64,000 nucleotides of DNA from JBGSUZ01 sp963677505 (GCA_963677505.2 CAXXWB010000045.1:20272-84271), one strand, 5' to 3'. Positions 7,419 to 16,147 are shown, counted from the first letter of the stretch. The notes: generated by a model from the sequence alone, not told the origin. Made by a program: numbers and translations.

Positions 7419-8422
7419 TTGGAACATTCACATAGTAACGAAGAGCTTCAAAAGATAACTGAGAAATTCAGGTATATGGTATTAGATTTTAGCTTTAATA
7501 GAGCTTATTCAGAAGAAATTAGGAAATTAATCAAGTTTATTGTGAAAATCTTTTAACCATAAAGATATCTAATAAGCAACGAGTATTAAATTTCCTTCTT
7601 GTTAATATTTTTAATAGTTATGATACTCTACTCTTATTAATAGATAAAAATAAATTAATTGACACTCATGTTATAGCGAGAAGAATAATAGAAATAGTGA
7701 TAAAAAATGAATATTTATCCAAAACTGAGAGATACGATGATTTTTATAATGAAAGGTATCACGAGAAACAACAGCTTTTAAGAACTCTGATTAAAGGCCA
7801 TAGGGCAAGAGATATTATTGAAAACCCTATATGGAAAGAAAGACATATTATTCTTTCAGAAAATAAGAAGTTATATAGTGAATCCAAATCAAAAAAAATA
7901 AGAGTGTCAGAATTGCCAAAAATTGAACAAATGGCTAAAATAGTTGATCTAAGTTATCTTTATAGTGTATCGTATAGTTCTTGGTCAAAGTTAGTCCATT
8001 GCAATATGTCTGCTGAATCTAGTGTTCTATATAACAATTCTGAGAATTATTATTATGATATTTATGAAACTGAAATGGATTCTGTAAGGATGGGTATTTA
8101 TAGGGGGGTACTTAGTAGTGTTAATGCAAGTATTGTTCTCTTTTTAGAAAAATACATTGAAATTACAGAGTTATATAAGGACACATTTACTGAATTCAAA
8201 CAAAATAATATATTAGCTTCGGTTGACTTATATACGGGAAGAAGCAATAAATCTGATAATATAGCAGAAAAAATGGCAGAAAATTTATACGGAATTACAC
8301 TTGATTCACCGATTGATGAATCTGAAGCAATTTTGGAAACAGATATGGAAAAATTTAAACGTAGTAATGAGGAATTAGAAGATTTGATATTAAAAACCGA
8401 AGCTGAAATTTCTAGACTTTGA
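7419..8422 (+). pseudogene. DUF5677-like cassette gene, frameshifted
   Basis: Starts TTG at 7419 after AAGGGGG. The first frame runs 45 codons to a stop at 7554; the second frame is open from 7523 and continues to 8422, so one indel between 7523 and 7556 restores a protein of about 333 residues. The segment with VNIFNSYDTLLLLIDKN...HVIARRIIEIVI resembles the helical DUF5677 family, whose role is unknown. The C-terminus is a predicted coiled coil (residues EELEDLILKTEAEISRL). It is a single-gene cassette between attC 5 and 6. Confidence 0.6.
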
Positions 8423-8441
8423 GATAAATTTAAATGACTTC

Positions 8442-8560
8442 GCATAACTCCGAACTTACGTCATTGCCTATTGTCATGTCTTTTGCGCATGCAAAAGCCC
8501 CGCCAACTTGCCGCTGCGGCGTCAAGCACGGCAACGACGTAAGTTCGTCTTTCGTTATGT
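8442..8560 (+). repeat. attC site 6 (119 bp)
   Basis: Opens GCATAAC (8442-8448), exact complement of the cassette start GTTATGC at 7381, and ends GTTATGT (8554-8560). Perfect outer stem. Confidence 0.9.
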
Positions 8561-8728
8561 GAAAGCCTCCAAGAAATATGGTTGTAAGATTATTTATCAA
8601 ATATTTAATTAGAAGTAGTTAAGACAACATTACTATCTAATTCTTTAATAAATATTTATATAGCTCATATTGTAAACGCTATTTAAAATTATTGTTGAAG
8701 ATTAGGTCTTAAAATCACTGGAGGAAAA

Positions 8729-9475
8729 ATGATAAAATATACCAAAATCGGTGCGCTTTTAATTACTGCTATCCTAATAATCGGTGCAGCATTAAATATG
8801 AGCCAGAAACTATATGGAACAAATATATTAGATAAAATTTATGTATTATCGAACGAAAAAGTTGTAAAGAATGGTATTAAAGAAAGCAATTATAAAGAAC
8901 AAGAGAATATTGATAAAAAAAGAAGTTTAGCTATGTCGACATTAAAGAAGGTAGTTAAAAGTGAATGTGATTTTTACAATGTAGATGATAAAGTTGACGT
9001 GAGATTGAATAAATTTGATTTTGTAAATGGTTCTAAATTGGATAAAGCACTTGCAATAAAAAATTTTTCTGTAATAGATTTAGATGGAGATGAAATACCA
9101 GAAGTTGTACTTTTTACTGATGAAATTCAATATGAAATTTTACAATATGATGATAATAAAGTATATGGATATAATATATTTTTCAGAGAACTTATGAATA
9201 TTAAAATTGATGGAACATTTAGTTTTTCTGGTGGTGCCTCTGACAGTGGGTTTGGTAGAATGATATTTTCAATAAATAATCGCAGTATTCAAAACGAAGT
9301 GTACTCAGAATCTCATAATATAGGTGATAAAAATGTAATTTCTTATTTTAAGAATCAATTAGAAATAACGGAAAGTGATTATTTTAAGTTTATTGATGAG
9401 CAGAACAAAAAAGAAGACATTAAGTGGTATGATTTTACAGTTGAGAATATTGAGAAAGTCTTCTCAATGGAATAA
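8729..9475 (+). CDS. Exported cassette protein with FG-GAP-like segment, 248 aa
   Basis: GGAGG lies five bases before the ATG. Residues 1-25 form an uncleaved-type signal anchor (KIGALLITAILIIGAAL), so the rest is outside the cell. VIDLDGDEIPEVVLF near residue 112 resembles the D-x-D-G-D calcium-binding repeat of FG-GAP/VCBS proteins, but only one copy is present. No full family recognised. A secreted protein carried on a cassette; single gene between attC 6 and 7. Confidence 0.65.
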   Translation: MIKYTKIGALLITAILIIGAALNMSQKLYGTNILDKIYVLSNEKVVKNGIKESNYKEQENIDKKRSLAMSTLKKVVKSECDFYNVDDKVDVRLNKFDFVNGSKLDKALAIKNFSVIDLDGDEIPEVVLFTDEIQYEILQYDDNKVYGYNIFFRELMNIKIDGTFSFSGGASDSGFGRMIFSINNRSIQNEVYSESHNIGDKNVISYFKNQLEITESDYFKFIDEQNKKEDIKWYDFTVENIEKVFSME

Positions 9476-9539
9476 TAAAAAGATCGATTTATAATTAGAT
9501 ATAATAGAAAATTATTGTTGAGTTTGATTTACGGCCTTC

Positions 9540-9664
9540 ACATAACTCCGAACTTACGCCATTGCCTATTGTCATGCCTTTTGCGGTGGTACTTGCAAAA
9601 GTCCCGCCAACTTGCCGCTAGGGCGTCAAGCACGGCAACGTCGTCAGTTCGTCTTTCGTTATAC
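9540..9664 (+). repeat. attC site 7 (125 bp, long-loop variant)
   Basis: Opens ACATAAC (9540-9546), exact complement of the cassette start GTTATGT at 8554, and ends GTTATAC (9658-9664). Long apical loop (GCGGTGGTACTTGC). Confidence 0.9.
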
Positions 9665-9897
9665 GACAGTTTTCTTTGCAAAATTTTGTTATTTGAATTA
9701 CATTTTTTTGATTTAAAGAAAAATCAAAATCTGATTAAACATGATATATACTCGTTGCAATTGCGGCAAACATAACAATAATTTCCATGCATTGGGTATA
9801 AGTAATTCTTACACACACGGCTCTCAATTTACGACAGTTTAAACCCTTTTCAATACCAACTGTCATCGGTTATAATAAATAGTAAGAGGTGATTTGT

Positions 9898-10071
9898 ATG
9901 ACACTTGTAGAGAAATTTGTAAAAGAGTTTGAAGAATTATCAACTGACAGACAAGCGGAAGTAATAGATTTTATTGAGTTCCTCAAAGAGAAAGAGAACA
10001 AAAGAATTGAAGGATTAATGGATCTAATTATTGATGAAAATAAGGAAGCTTTATTGGAGCTTGCCAAATGA
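9898..10071 (+). CDS. Antitoxin of Doc-type toxin-antitoxin pair (DUF2281-like)
   Basis: A 57-residue acidic protein starting at ATG 9898 after AGAGGTG. LVEKFVKEFEELSTDRQAEVIDFIEFLKEK resembles the DUF2281/ParD-like helix that pairs with Doc and RelE toxins. It overlaps the toxin start by four bases (ATGA), so the two are translationally coupled. A TATAAT at 9871-9876 could be the minus-10 box of a cassette-borne promoter; the minus-35 region is weak. It should neutralise the downstream toxin and repress the pair. Confidence 0.75.
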   Translation: MTLVEKFVKEFEELSTDRQAEVIDFIEFLKEKENKRIEGLMDLIIDENKEALLELAK

Positions 10072-10448
10072 AAAATCTAGATATCAAGCAAGTTGTAGTA
10101 TTTCATGAGAAAATCATCGAAAAGACTGGTGGTAGCCACGGAGTCAAAAATTATGGCTTAGTAGAAAGCGCACTTCATAGAGGTGAGGCAAGTTTTTCAG
10201 GAGAGGATTTTTATCCAAGTTTAGAATCAAAAATATCTGCTATAACCCATAGCTTAATTAGTAATCATGGATTTGTTGACGGGAATAAAAGAATTGGTGT
10301 ATCCGTAATGCTGATGCTTTTGAAAATCAATTCACTTGAAATTCAATACAGCCAAATAGAATTGGTCAATTTAGGATTATCAGTGGCTTCAGGCGAAATG
10401 GATGAAAAGCAAATTGAATCATGGATAAATGCAAGAAAAGTAAAGTAA
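10068..10448 (+). CDS. doc: Death-on-curing (Doc/Fic-fold) toxin
   Basis: A 126-residue Fic-fold protein with the Doc active-site motif HGFVDGNKRIG (near residue 66-76; family pattern HxFxDGNKR) and the conserved N-terminal GVKNYGLVESALHR substrate region. Doc phosphorylates elongation factor EF-Tu and stops translation. The motif is complete, so the protein is probably active. Paired with the antitoxin just upstream; the pair fills one cassette, as is common in large integron arrays where such modules stabilise the array. Confidence 0.9.
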   Translation: MKNLDIKQVVVFHEKIIEKTGGSHGVKNYGLVESALHRGEASFSGEDFYPSLESKISAITHSLISNHGFVDGNKRIGVSVMLMLLKINSLEIQYSQIELVNLGLSVASGEMDEKQIESWINARKVK

Positions 10449-10522
10449 GGGGAGAAATCCTCTTTTTTTATAATAAATATATGGAATATAATGCTTATTA
10501 AAACAATAAAAAGAAAACCATC

Positions 10523-10641
10523 GTATAACTCCGAACTTACGCCATTGCCTATTGTCACGTCTTTTGCGCATGCAAAAGCCCCGCCAACTTGCCGCTGGGG
10601 CGTCAAGCACGGCAACGACGTAAGTTCGTCTTTCGTTATAC
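10523..10641 (+). repeat. attC site 8 (119 bp)
   Basis: Opens GTATAAC (10523-10529), exact complement of the cassette start GTTATAC at 9658, and ends GTTATAC (10635-10641). Perfect outer stem. Confidence 0.9.
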
Positions 10642-10760
10642 GAAAGTTCCCAGATTGTGATTGGAATAGTCAAGAAAAGTGCAGTCTATAAACTCACTAA
10701 ATTAATCAAGGTGGATAATCCTATTGAAATTGCTTGAGTTTATTTAATCGACAACAATAG

Positions 10761-11620
10761 TTATGCAGCTTGGGTCGTTACTAAACTTTTCATACGATAG
10801 GCGTACGGTGACAAACCTTGTGGGTTTGATGTATAGATTCGCTGTTTGTTGTAATAAATCATGATGTAGCGAAAAATTACTGACTTGATCTGGTGCATTG
10901 GGAAATGTTCTGTTCCTATTCGGTAGAGTTTCTCTTTTTTCAAAGTAGCAAAGAAGCTCTCCATCCTTGCATTATCATAGCATCTACCAGTGCCACTCAT
11001 ACTTTGTGTGGCACCATACTGAGCCAAAGCATTTCGAAAGTCATAACTTGTATACTGACTTCCTCGATCTGAATGGAGAATCATAGCTTTTGCTCCTTGA
11101 GATTTGCATGCGTTCTCAAAGGCTTGAATACACAGTTCTTTACGCATGTTGTTATCCATTGATAGACCTACAATCTCGCCATTGAAACAGTCGAGAATTG
11201 GTGCTATATAAAGTTTGCCATCGGAACACTGTACCTCAGTGATATCGGTCAACCACTTCTGATTCGGCGCTGTTGCCGTAAAGTCTCGCTGGATTATATT
11301 TTCGCTCTTCTGTGCTGCAGCATCTTCACGGGTAATGCCATTAGGATGACGTTTCCGTTTTTAAGCATCTGATGTTTCTTCATGATTCGGTAAACTGTAC
11401 TGTAGCTTACGTTCTGATCCATCTGTAAAAGTCCTAAATGAACCCGCTGAACGCCATAGTTATCGTTGTCAGGATATTGACTTAGAATAGCTTTGATATG
11501 ACCCAGAAGAAGGTCTTCACGTTTAAGTCGGTCTGTACTAAAATAACCTGACTCGCTGACCCTAAGAGCTATACAAAGGTCATGAATGCTGTATTTTGAA
11601 CGCCTTAGACTGATGAAAAC
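10761..11620 (-). pseudogene. IS3-family transposase OrfB, frameshifted
   Basis: Closely similar to the OrfB at 876-1748. The C-terminal part is open from about 11270 downstream (WLTDITEVQ-like Asp, HSDRGSQYTS, ESFFATLKKEKL all kept). Comparison shows a one-base loss in the T run near 11358 and a 12-base in-frame deletion near 11536, so the full-length protein cannot be made. The start codon equivalent is also lost. Confidence 0.8.
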
Positions 11621-11637
11621 GTATAAACGCTGGGGTT

Positions 11638-11925
11638 TTACTTCTTCCGGTCTTTTGCGAAAAAACCTAATGCATCCTTTAGAATTTCATTGGCCTTGCG
11701 GAGCTCAGCATTTTCTTTTTCAAGTTCAAGTTCGCGACGACTTCTAGGGTCTATACGCAAGTTTCCACTGCCAACATAGGCGAGCTCGCCGTAATGGGTA
11801 CGTTTTTGGCGCCAGTTGGACAAGGTGTGATAGGGAACACCAAGTTGCTTTGCAGCTGTAGCAAGTCCAATTTCATCAGAAAGTTTGACTGCTTCAATTT
11901 TAAAGGCGGTATCATAAGTTTTCAT
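11638..11925 (-). CDS. IS3-family transposase OrfA, copy 2
   Basis: A 95-residue protein differing from the OrfA at 1766 at about one residue (RRELELEK for RREMELEK). HTH region and leucine zipper are intact. With its OrfB partner broken it cannot support transposition in cis, but might act with copy 1 in trans. Confidence 0.85.
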   Translation of the reverse strand: MKTYDTAFKIEAVKLSDEIGLATAAKQLGVPYHTLSNWRQKRTHYGELAYVGSGNLRIDPRSRRELELEKENAELRKANEILKDALGFFAKDRKK

Positions 11926-12127
11926 GTCGAATCCTCACTTTCATACATATGGGTTATATTTATCATATCTTATTTAGTGAGTTTTGCGACTGCACTTTTA
12001 TGATAGCATTCCAACTTTGGACTGTATATTTACTTTTAAAGATTAGAAGAAGATCAAATTCTATGAGCCATTATGAATGTGATTAATAATACATAAATCA
12101 TGCCTAGATTAAGAAAGTAGGACTAAT

Positions 12128-12632
12128 ATGAAATTAAAAAAACTAGACCAATGCAGTGAAGCTTCATACATATATTACTGTGATGCTTTTAAAGAGGCTC
12201 ATGAGATGCCTTTTTCTAGCAACTTAATGAACCTAGATTATAAAACATGGATTAATGAAAGTAAAAAGTTAGAAGATAGGATGCAACTGCCAAGTGGTTA
12301 TGTTCCTTCTCATACATTTTTCTTAGTGGACGAGAGTAAACACTTGCTGGGAAATGTAAGCATTAGAACAGAATTAAATGACTATTTAAGTAAGTACGGC
12401 GGTAATATTGGATATGTGGTTTCTCCTGAAGAGAGAGGCAGAAAATATGGGAAGAAACTACTAGAACTAGCACTTGAAGAAGCAAAAAAAACTTGGGCTA
12501 AAAGAAGTACTACTAACATGTGATAAATCGAATATAGCATCTTCGAAAATAATCACGGGAAATGGCGGAACATTAGATTCAGAAGATATGGTTGAAGGTG
12601 TGGAGATTGAACGCTATTTGATTAAGTTATAG
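12128..12632 (+). pseudogene. GNAT acetyltransferase cassette gene, frameshifted
   Basis: Starts at ATG 12128. The GNAT core is visible: HTFFLVDESKHLLGNVSIR, then GGNIGYVVSPEERGRKYGKKLLELALEEAKK, the acetyl-CoA binding region with the R-G-x-x-x-G pattern. The frame stops at 12523, but after a one-base shift at the A8 run near 12486 it continues with LGLKEVLLTCDKSNIAS and ends YLIKL at 12632, giving about 168 residues. Either a homopolymer assembly error or a decayed or switchable gene. Similar to the chromosomal GNAT at 15199. Confidence 0.75.
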
Positions 12633-12704
12633 AACCGAGAGGCTTAGTTGAAGGTAAAACTAGAAGAAATATAGATTTTAGAATGAGTGGTATCGAATAC
12701 CGTC

Positions 12705-12829
12705 GTATAACTCCGAACTTACGCCATTGCCTATTGTCACGCCTTTTGCGGAGAACCGTGCAAAAGCCCCGCCAACTTGCCGCTGAAGCGTCAAGCACGG
12801 CAACGTGGTCAGTTCGTCTTTCGTTATGC
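12705..12829 (+). repeat. attC site 9 (125 bp), last of the array
   Basis: Opens GTATAAC (12705-12711), exact complement of the cassette start GTTATAC at 10635, and ends GTTATGC (12823-12829). Long apical loop (GCGGAGAACCGTGC). No GCATAAC-led attC follows in the window, so either the array ends here or the last cassette has lost its site. Confidence 0.9.
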
Positions 12830-12899
12830 GCCATATTAACAATCCATTCCAGATTATAGAAGCAAATATATATTGATTATTTACAATATCGATGTCAAA

Positions 12900-12928
12900 T
12901 TGATAATATATTGTATAAATGTTATAAT
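12900..12928 (+). promoter_or_regulatory. Sigma-A type promoter
   Basis: TTGATA (12900-12905) and TATAAT (12923-12928) are separated by 17 bases, an almost ideal vegetative promoter. AGGAGG at 12945-12950 precedes the ATG at 12958. Confidence 0.75.
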
Positions 12929-12957
12929 GTGAGATAAAATTTACAGGAGGCGTTATT

Positions 12958-14363
12958 ATGAAAAAATATATAATTACTGTTTTACTCTGTTTAATTTCTG
13001 TTTTACCAGTTTTTGCTGATGCAACAATACCGGTTTATTTTGATAGCCAGCCACTGGAGCTCTCAAATAAACCGGTACAAAAGAATGGTACTACATTAGT
13101 TCCGTTAAGGGAAATTTTCGATGCCTTAGGATTTAATGTAGTATGGAATGAGAAGACTAAAACTATTATTGCTTCTTCGAAGGATGCTACTATTAAATTG
13201 ACAATAGGTAGCAAAGTGGCATACGTTAATGGTGAAGCCAAACCAATATCAGTTGCACCTCAATTAATTAAAGGTACTATGTATGTTCCTTTAAAATTTG
13301 TTTCTGAGGCTGCTGGATATTCTGTAGGTTGGAATAATGAAAATCGATACATAACAATTTGGCGAAGTCGATCAAGCTCTTATTGATGTATATGAGACAG
13401 TTTCTGTATATGATGCATCCAATAAGCTTGGTAAGCTTAGATATGAAGATATGTATACAGTTAAAGGAACAGGTGAGTATTCAGGATATAATAAATTAAT
13501 GGGACATCCCTATAAAGGATATGATTTATATTATAAAAGTAGTAGAAAAGGGAGTACAAGCAACAGTGAAGTTATAATTGTACCTAAAAATATCAATTTC
13601 AAACAAACTGTTTAGATGGACCTATAATGGTGTTTCTTATCGTAGTACCAAAGGTGAAATTTTTAGTTATTTAAGTGATCTTTCTCAAATACCAGGCTAC
13701 GATATAAATCTATCTGAAGATAAACTTAAAAAAATATTTGGTAAAGTATATGACGAGTGGATTTCATATGGTGGCGTTAATTCTGATGCGTCCAGGTTTG
13801 TAGAGGGTTATATTTCATATATTGATGGAAGTGCATTTGATTTACATTATTCATGGTATAAAAGCGACAAAGCTTCAGAAGCACTATCCGAACAAATGGC
13901 AAAAGATGAAGAAGCTAGAATAAAGTTAGAAAAAGAAGATGAAGCCAAAAAAGAATTGCTAGAAAGAGTTAGAAAAAGAAGCGGAAGCAAGAAAAGCATT
14001 AGAACTTGAAGCAAAACAAAAAGAGAAGAGTACGAAGAAAAAGTTAATGCAATAAATAAAAAATTCAAAGATGAGTGGACAACAGCAATTGAACTTGAAA
14101 ATACTTATGGCATTAGTTCAATTTGGATGGTGAAACCATTATTTTTACAAAAAATAATAATAAAATTTACACGATTTATGGTTCTCCGAGAAGTTCTTTC
14201 ACTAAAGATATGGTCTATAATGGAACGGCATTCAATATGCCTATTTACGTGTTGTGGAGTACGACTTCCCAGAGGCGAAAGATGGAACAGGGAAGATTAA
14301 AATCAATGTAACGGCCTTGCGTTTAAAACTGCGGATTTAAGAAGTGTAGGTATTATTAATTAA
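12958..14363 (+). pseudogene. Secreted copper-amine-oxidase N-terminal domain protein, multiply frameshifted
   Basis: Residues 1-20 are a signal peptide (ITVLLCLISVLPVFA). Residues 22-140 form the Cu_amine_oxidN1 type domain (TTLVPLREIFDALGFNVVWNEKTKTI, MYVPLKFVSEAAGYSVGWN), a wall-associated module common in Clostridia, not an enzyme domain. From about 13360 the sequence continues only by changing frame at least five times (LIDVYETVSVYDASNK, then YRSTKGEIFSYLSDL, a Lys/Glu coiled coil, then EYDFPEAKDGTGKIKIN and a final stop at 14361). A full product would be about 460 residues. Strong promoter and ribosome site remain. Confidence 0.75.
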
Positions 14364-14878
14364 ATACATTATAAATTTAAAATGTAAATTAGAAATTAAA
14401 AGTTCAGAAAATGTGTGTAGAATAAGGTTAATTTAATATTTAACCTTATTCTATTCTTTAGGCTATATATAATTACGTTAGAACCAATCTGTATCTATTT
14501 TGTAAATACTAAAAGCGATAAAATCATATGGTCTATTGTGTTATGCTAAAGTGAATACCTTCATTTAAATAGCAGATTACTATTAACTTAAATAAGGGGG
14601 TAAATTTTGATCAGTAAATATCGCAAAGTGGTTGGTTTTCAGAAATTAATAAAAATATAGATGTCAGCCTTCATGGACAAGTGGTTTTAGCAAATATGTT
14701 TTTGCTTTGTGTTTTGAATTTTTGAGAATGCATATGAAAAATAGACTACCGACAGTTACAGACATTGTCAGTATAGGTATAATCGCTGTAAGGCGTAGAA
14801 ATTAACACTTTGCTAAACATTAGGTCAGCTTAATCTTTAAAATAAAATAATCAGTCAGTGGATTGAAAGGAAAATGTT
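14364..14878. other. Gene-poor stretch of about 515 bp
   Basis: Apart from the hairpin at 14419 I see no supported gene. Short open pieces after 14600 (for example from a TTG near 14608 preceded by AAGGGGG) change frame quickly and may be remnants of a small decayed gene. Confidence 0.4.
14419..14452 (+). terminator. Hairpin, possible terminator
   Basis: AGAATAAGGTTA and TAACCTTATTCT form a 12-bp stem around an A/T loop, followed by ATTCTTT. The stem is AT-rich and the T run is interrupted, so termination is weak or bidirectional. Confidence 0.5.
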
Positions 14879-15154
14879 ATGAAAAAATATAATTATGATC
14901 CAATAAGACTCATGGGGATACTCTCAGCCGTTGCTATAATCGTGTTAGGATTTTACTATTTTATAGGTCATATAACCATTACGGGAGCCATGCCTATAGC
15001 GACTGCTTTTCTCGCAGGCAGTATTGCGTTTAAGTACCTTAAAGATAATAAAGTGAAAAAAACGACAATGAATACCGTAACGGCTGCACTTGCAGGGATT
15101 GCATTTTTATTGAATATAGGGATAGGCATCATTCAAATTGTGTCTGCAAAGTAA
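14879..15154 (+). CDS. Small membrane protein, 91 aa
   Basis: ATG after GAAAGGAAA. Three hydrophobic segments (residues about 12-32, 38-55 and 66-88), so an integral membrane protein. It resembles small three-span proteins frequent in Firmicutes, without known function. It stands alone between decayed genes. Confidence 0.6.
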   Translation: MKKYNYDPIRLMGILSAVAIIVLGFYYFIGHITITGAMPIATAFLAGSIAFKYLKDNKVKKTTMNTVTAALAGIAFLLNIGIGIIQIVSAK

Positions 15155-15198
15155 TTTAGATAACGCTAAATGTTTTTCTAATGGTGGGAGGTACTTCT

Positions 15199-15731
15199 AT
15201 GGATAATATAAAACTAATAGGCCCAGACAAAAGATTCAAAGATTCTTTTACAAGCTATTATGAAGAATATAATGCCATTAACGAGTCTAGTGCAACCATC
15301 TATAAGGACATGTATCGTTACGGAAAAGAAGATTTGAAAATTACCTAAAATTTTTAGAGGATAGAAAAAATGGAATAGGTGTACCAGAAGGCTGGACTGC
15401 CTCACATACTTATTGGTTGGTAAGAGATGAAAGTGAGCTTCTGGGAATTGTCAGAATCAGACCTGATATTGGTACAGACTTTTTAAGTAAGTACATAGGG
15501 CATATTGGCTATGATATAAAACCATCCGAAAGAGGCAATGGTTTAGGGACTGAACTGCTCAGGTTGGCCCTACAGAAAGTAAAGAAATTAAATATATCTG
15601 AGGCCCTGGTATTATGCAGTTCAAAAAATAAGGCCTCGAGGAAAGTGATTTTAAATAACAATGGGATTTATGAGTCAAATATAGAAGATGAAACAGGTGA
15701 ACTTCTTGAAAGGTATTGGATTAAGCTATGA
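15199..15731 (+). pseudogene. GNAT acetyltransferase, frameshifted
   Basis: ATG 15199 follows GGGAGG. The first frame gives about 49 residues (FTSYYEEYNAINESS) and stops at 15346; after a one-base shift near 15333 it continues ENYLKFLEDRKNGIGVPEGWTASHTYWLV and through a clear GNAT core (IGHIGYDIKPSERGNGLGTELLRLAL) to RYWIKL at 15731. Total about 177 residues. Same subfamily as the cassette-borne GNAT at 12128. Transfers an acetyl group to an unknown amine. Confidence 0.75.
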
Positions 15732-16147
15732 CGATTGAAATGAAATATTCAAAAAATGAATTACATCTATTCTTAGCATTAGGGTGGGAATCGTCGCTGT
15801 TATTAACTTAGGATTAATAGTATTTTTGCTTTAACACCAATGGATATGGGGTTATTCCTTTTACTACCGCTATTCCAAGTAGTGCTTACATCTCTGATGT
15901 GTTTTATGTACAGTTCAATTTATGTGGGTTCAAGAAACTATCTAAACTAGAAGAAGATTATATTTACAAGGATCGCGGTCTTTTAAGACCGAAAAGTAGA
16001 ATTAGACGAAGTGACATTGAAAATACCCTTATATTAGGTAGTACCCTTAGAATAGTCGATATAATGGGAAAGGAATTCAATATTAAACTAGACATTGTTA
16101 AAATTAATGACATAGAAATATTAAAGAAAAATTTGGCTATTTTATAA
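15728..16147 (+). pseudogene. Membrane protein with PH-like C-terminal part, frameshifted
   Basis: The ATG at 15728 overlaps the preceding stop. By changing frame at least twice the reading gives MTIEMKYSKNELHLFLAL, a hydrophobic pair of segments (VGIVAVINLGLIV, PMDMGLFLLLPLFQVVL), then an intact C-terminal part from 15899 (EDYIYKDRGLLRPKSRIRRSDIEN...IKLDIVKINDIEIL) similar in layout to bacterial PH-domain membrane proteins. Function unknown. Confidence 0.5.

Larger units (their letters stand above)
10662..12013 (-). mobile_element. IS3-family insertion sequence, copy 2 (decayed)
   Basis: About 1.35 kb, same family and orientation as copy 1, with ends TGGAATAGTC (left) and GCATTCCA (right) and the shared AAAAGTGCAGTC and AAACTCACTAAAT inner repeats. 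orfA is intact, orfB is frameshifted. No clear target duplication (GAT left, ACT right). It lies 20 bases inside the cassette that begins after attC 8, upstream of the GNAT gene. Confidence 0.85.

Noticed and set aside
638..12829. Repeats taken as a CRISPR array
   Set aside because: The repeats are 119-125 bp, palindromic, and separated by 0.7-2 kb units that hold genes. No short regular spacers and no cas genes are present.
638..12829. Repeats taken as terminators or REP-like elements
   Set aside because: They lack T runs, are always after plus-strand genes, and their ends pair with the start of the preceding unit, which only an integron cassette explains.
1..12829. Prophage or conjugative element as the source of the small genes
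   Set aside because: No phage structural, portal, terminase, relaxase or type IV secretion genes are seen; unit structure fits cassettes instead.
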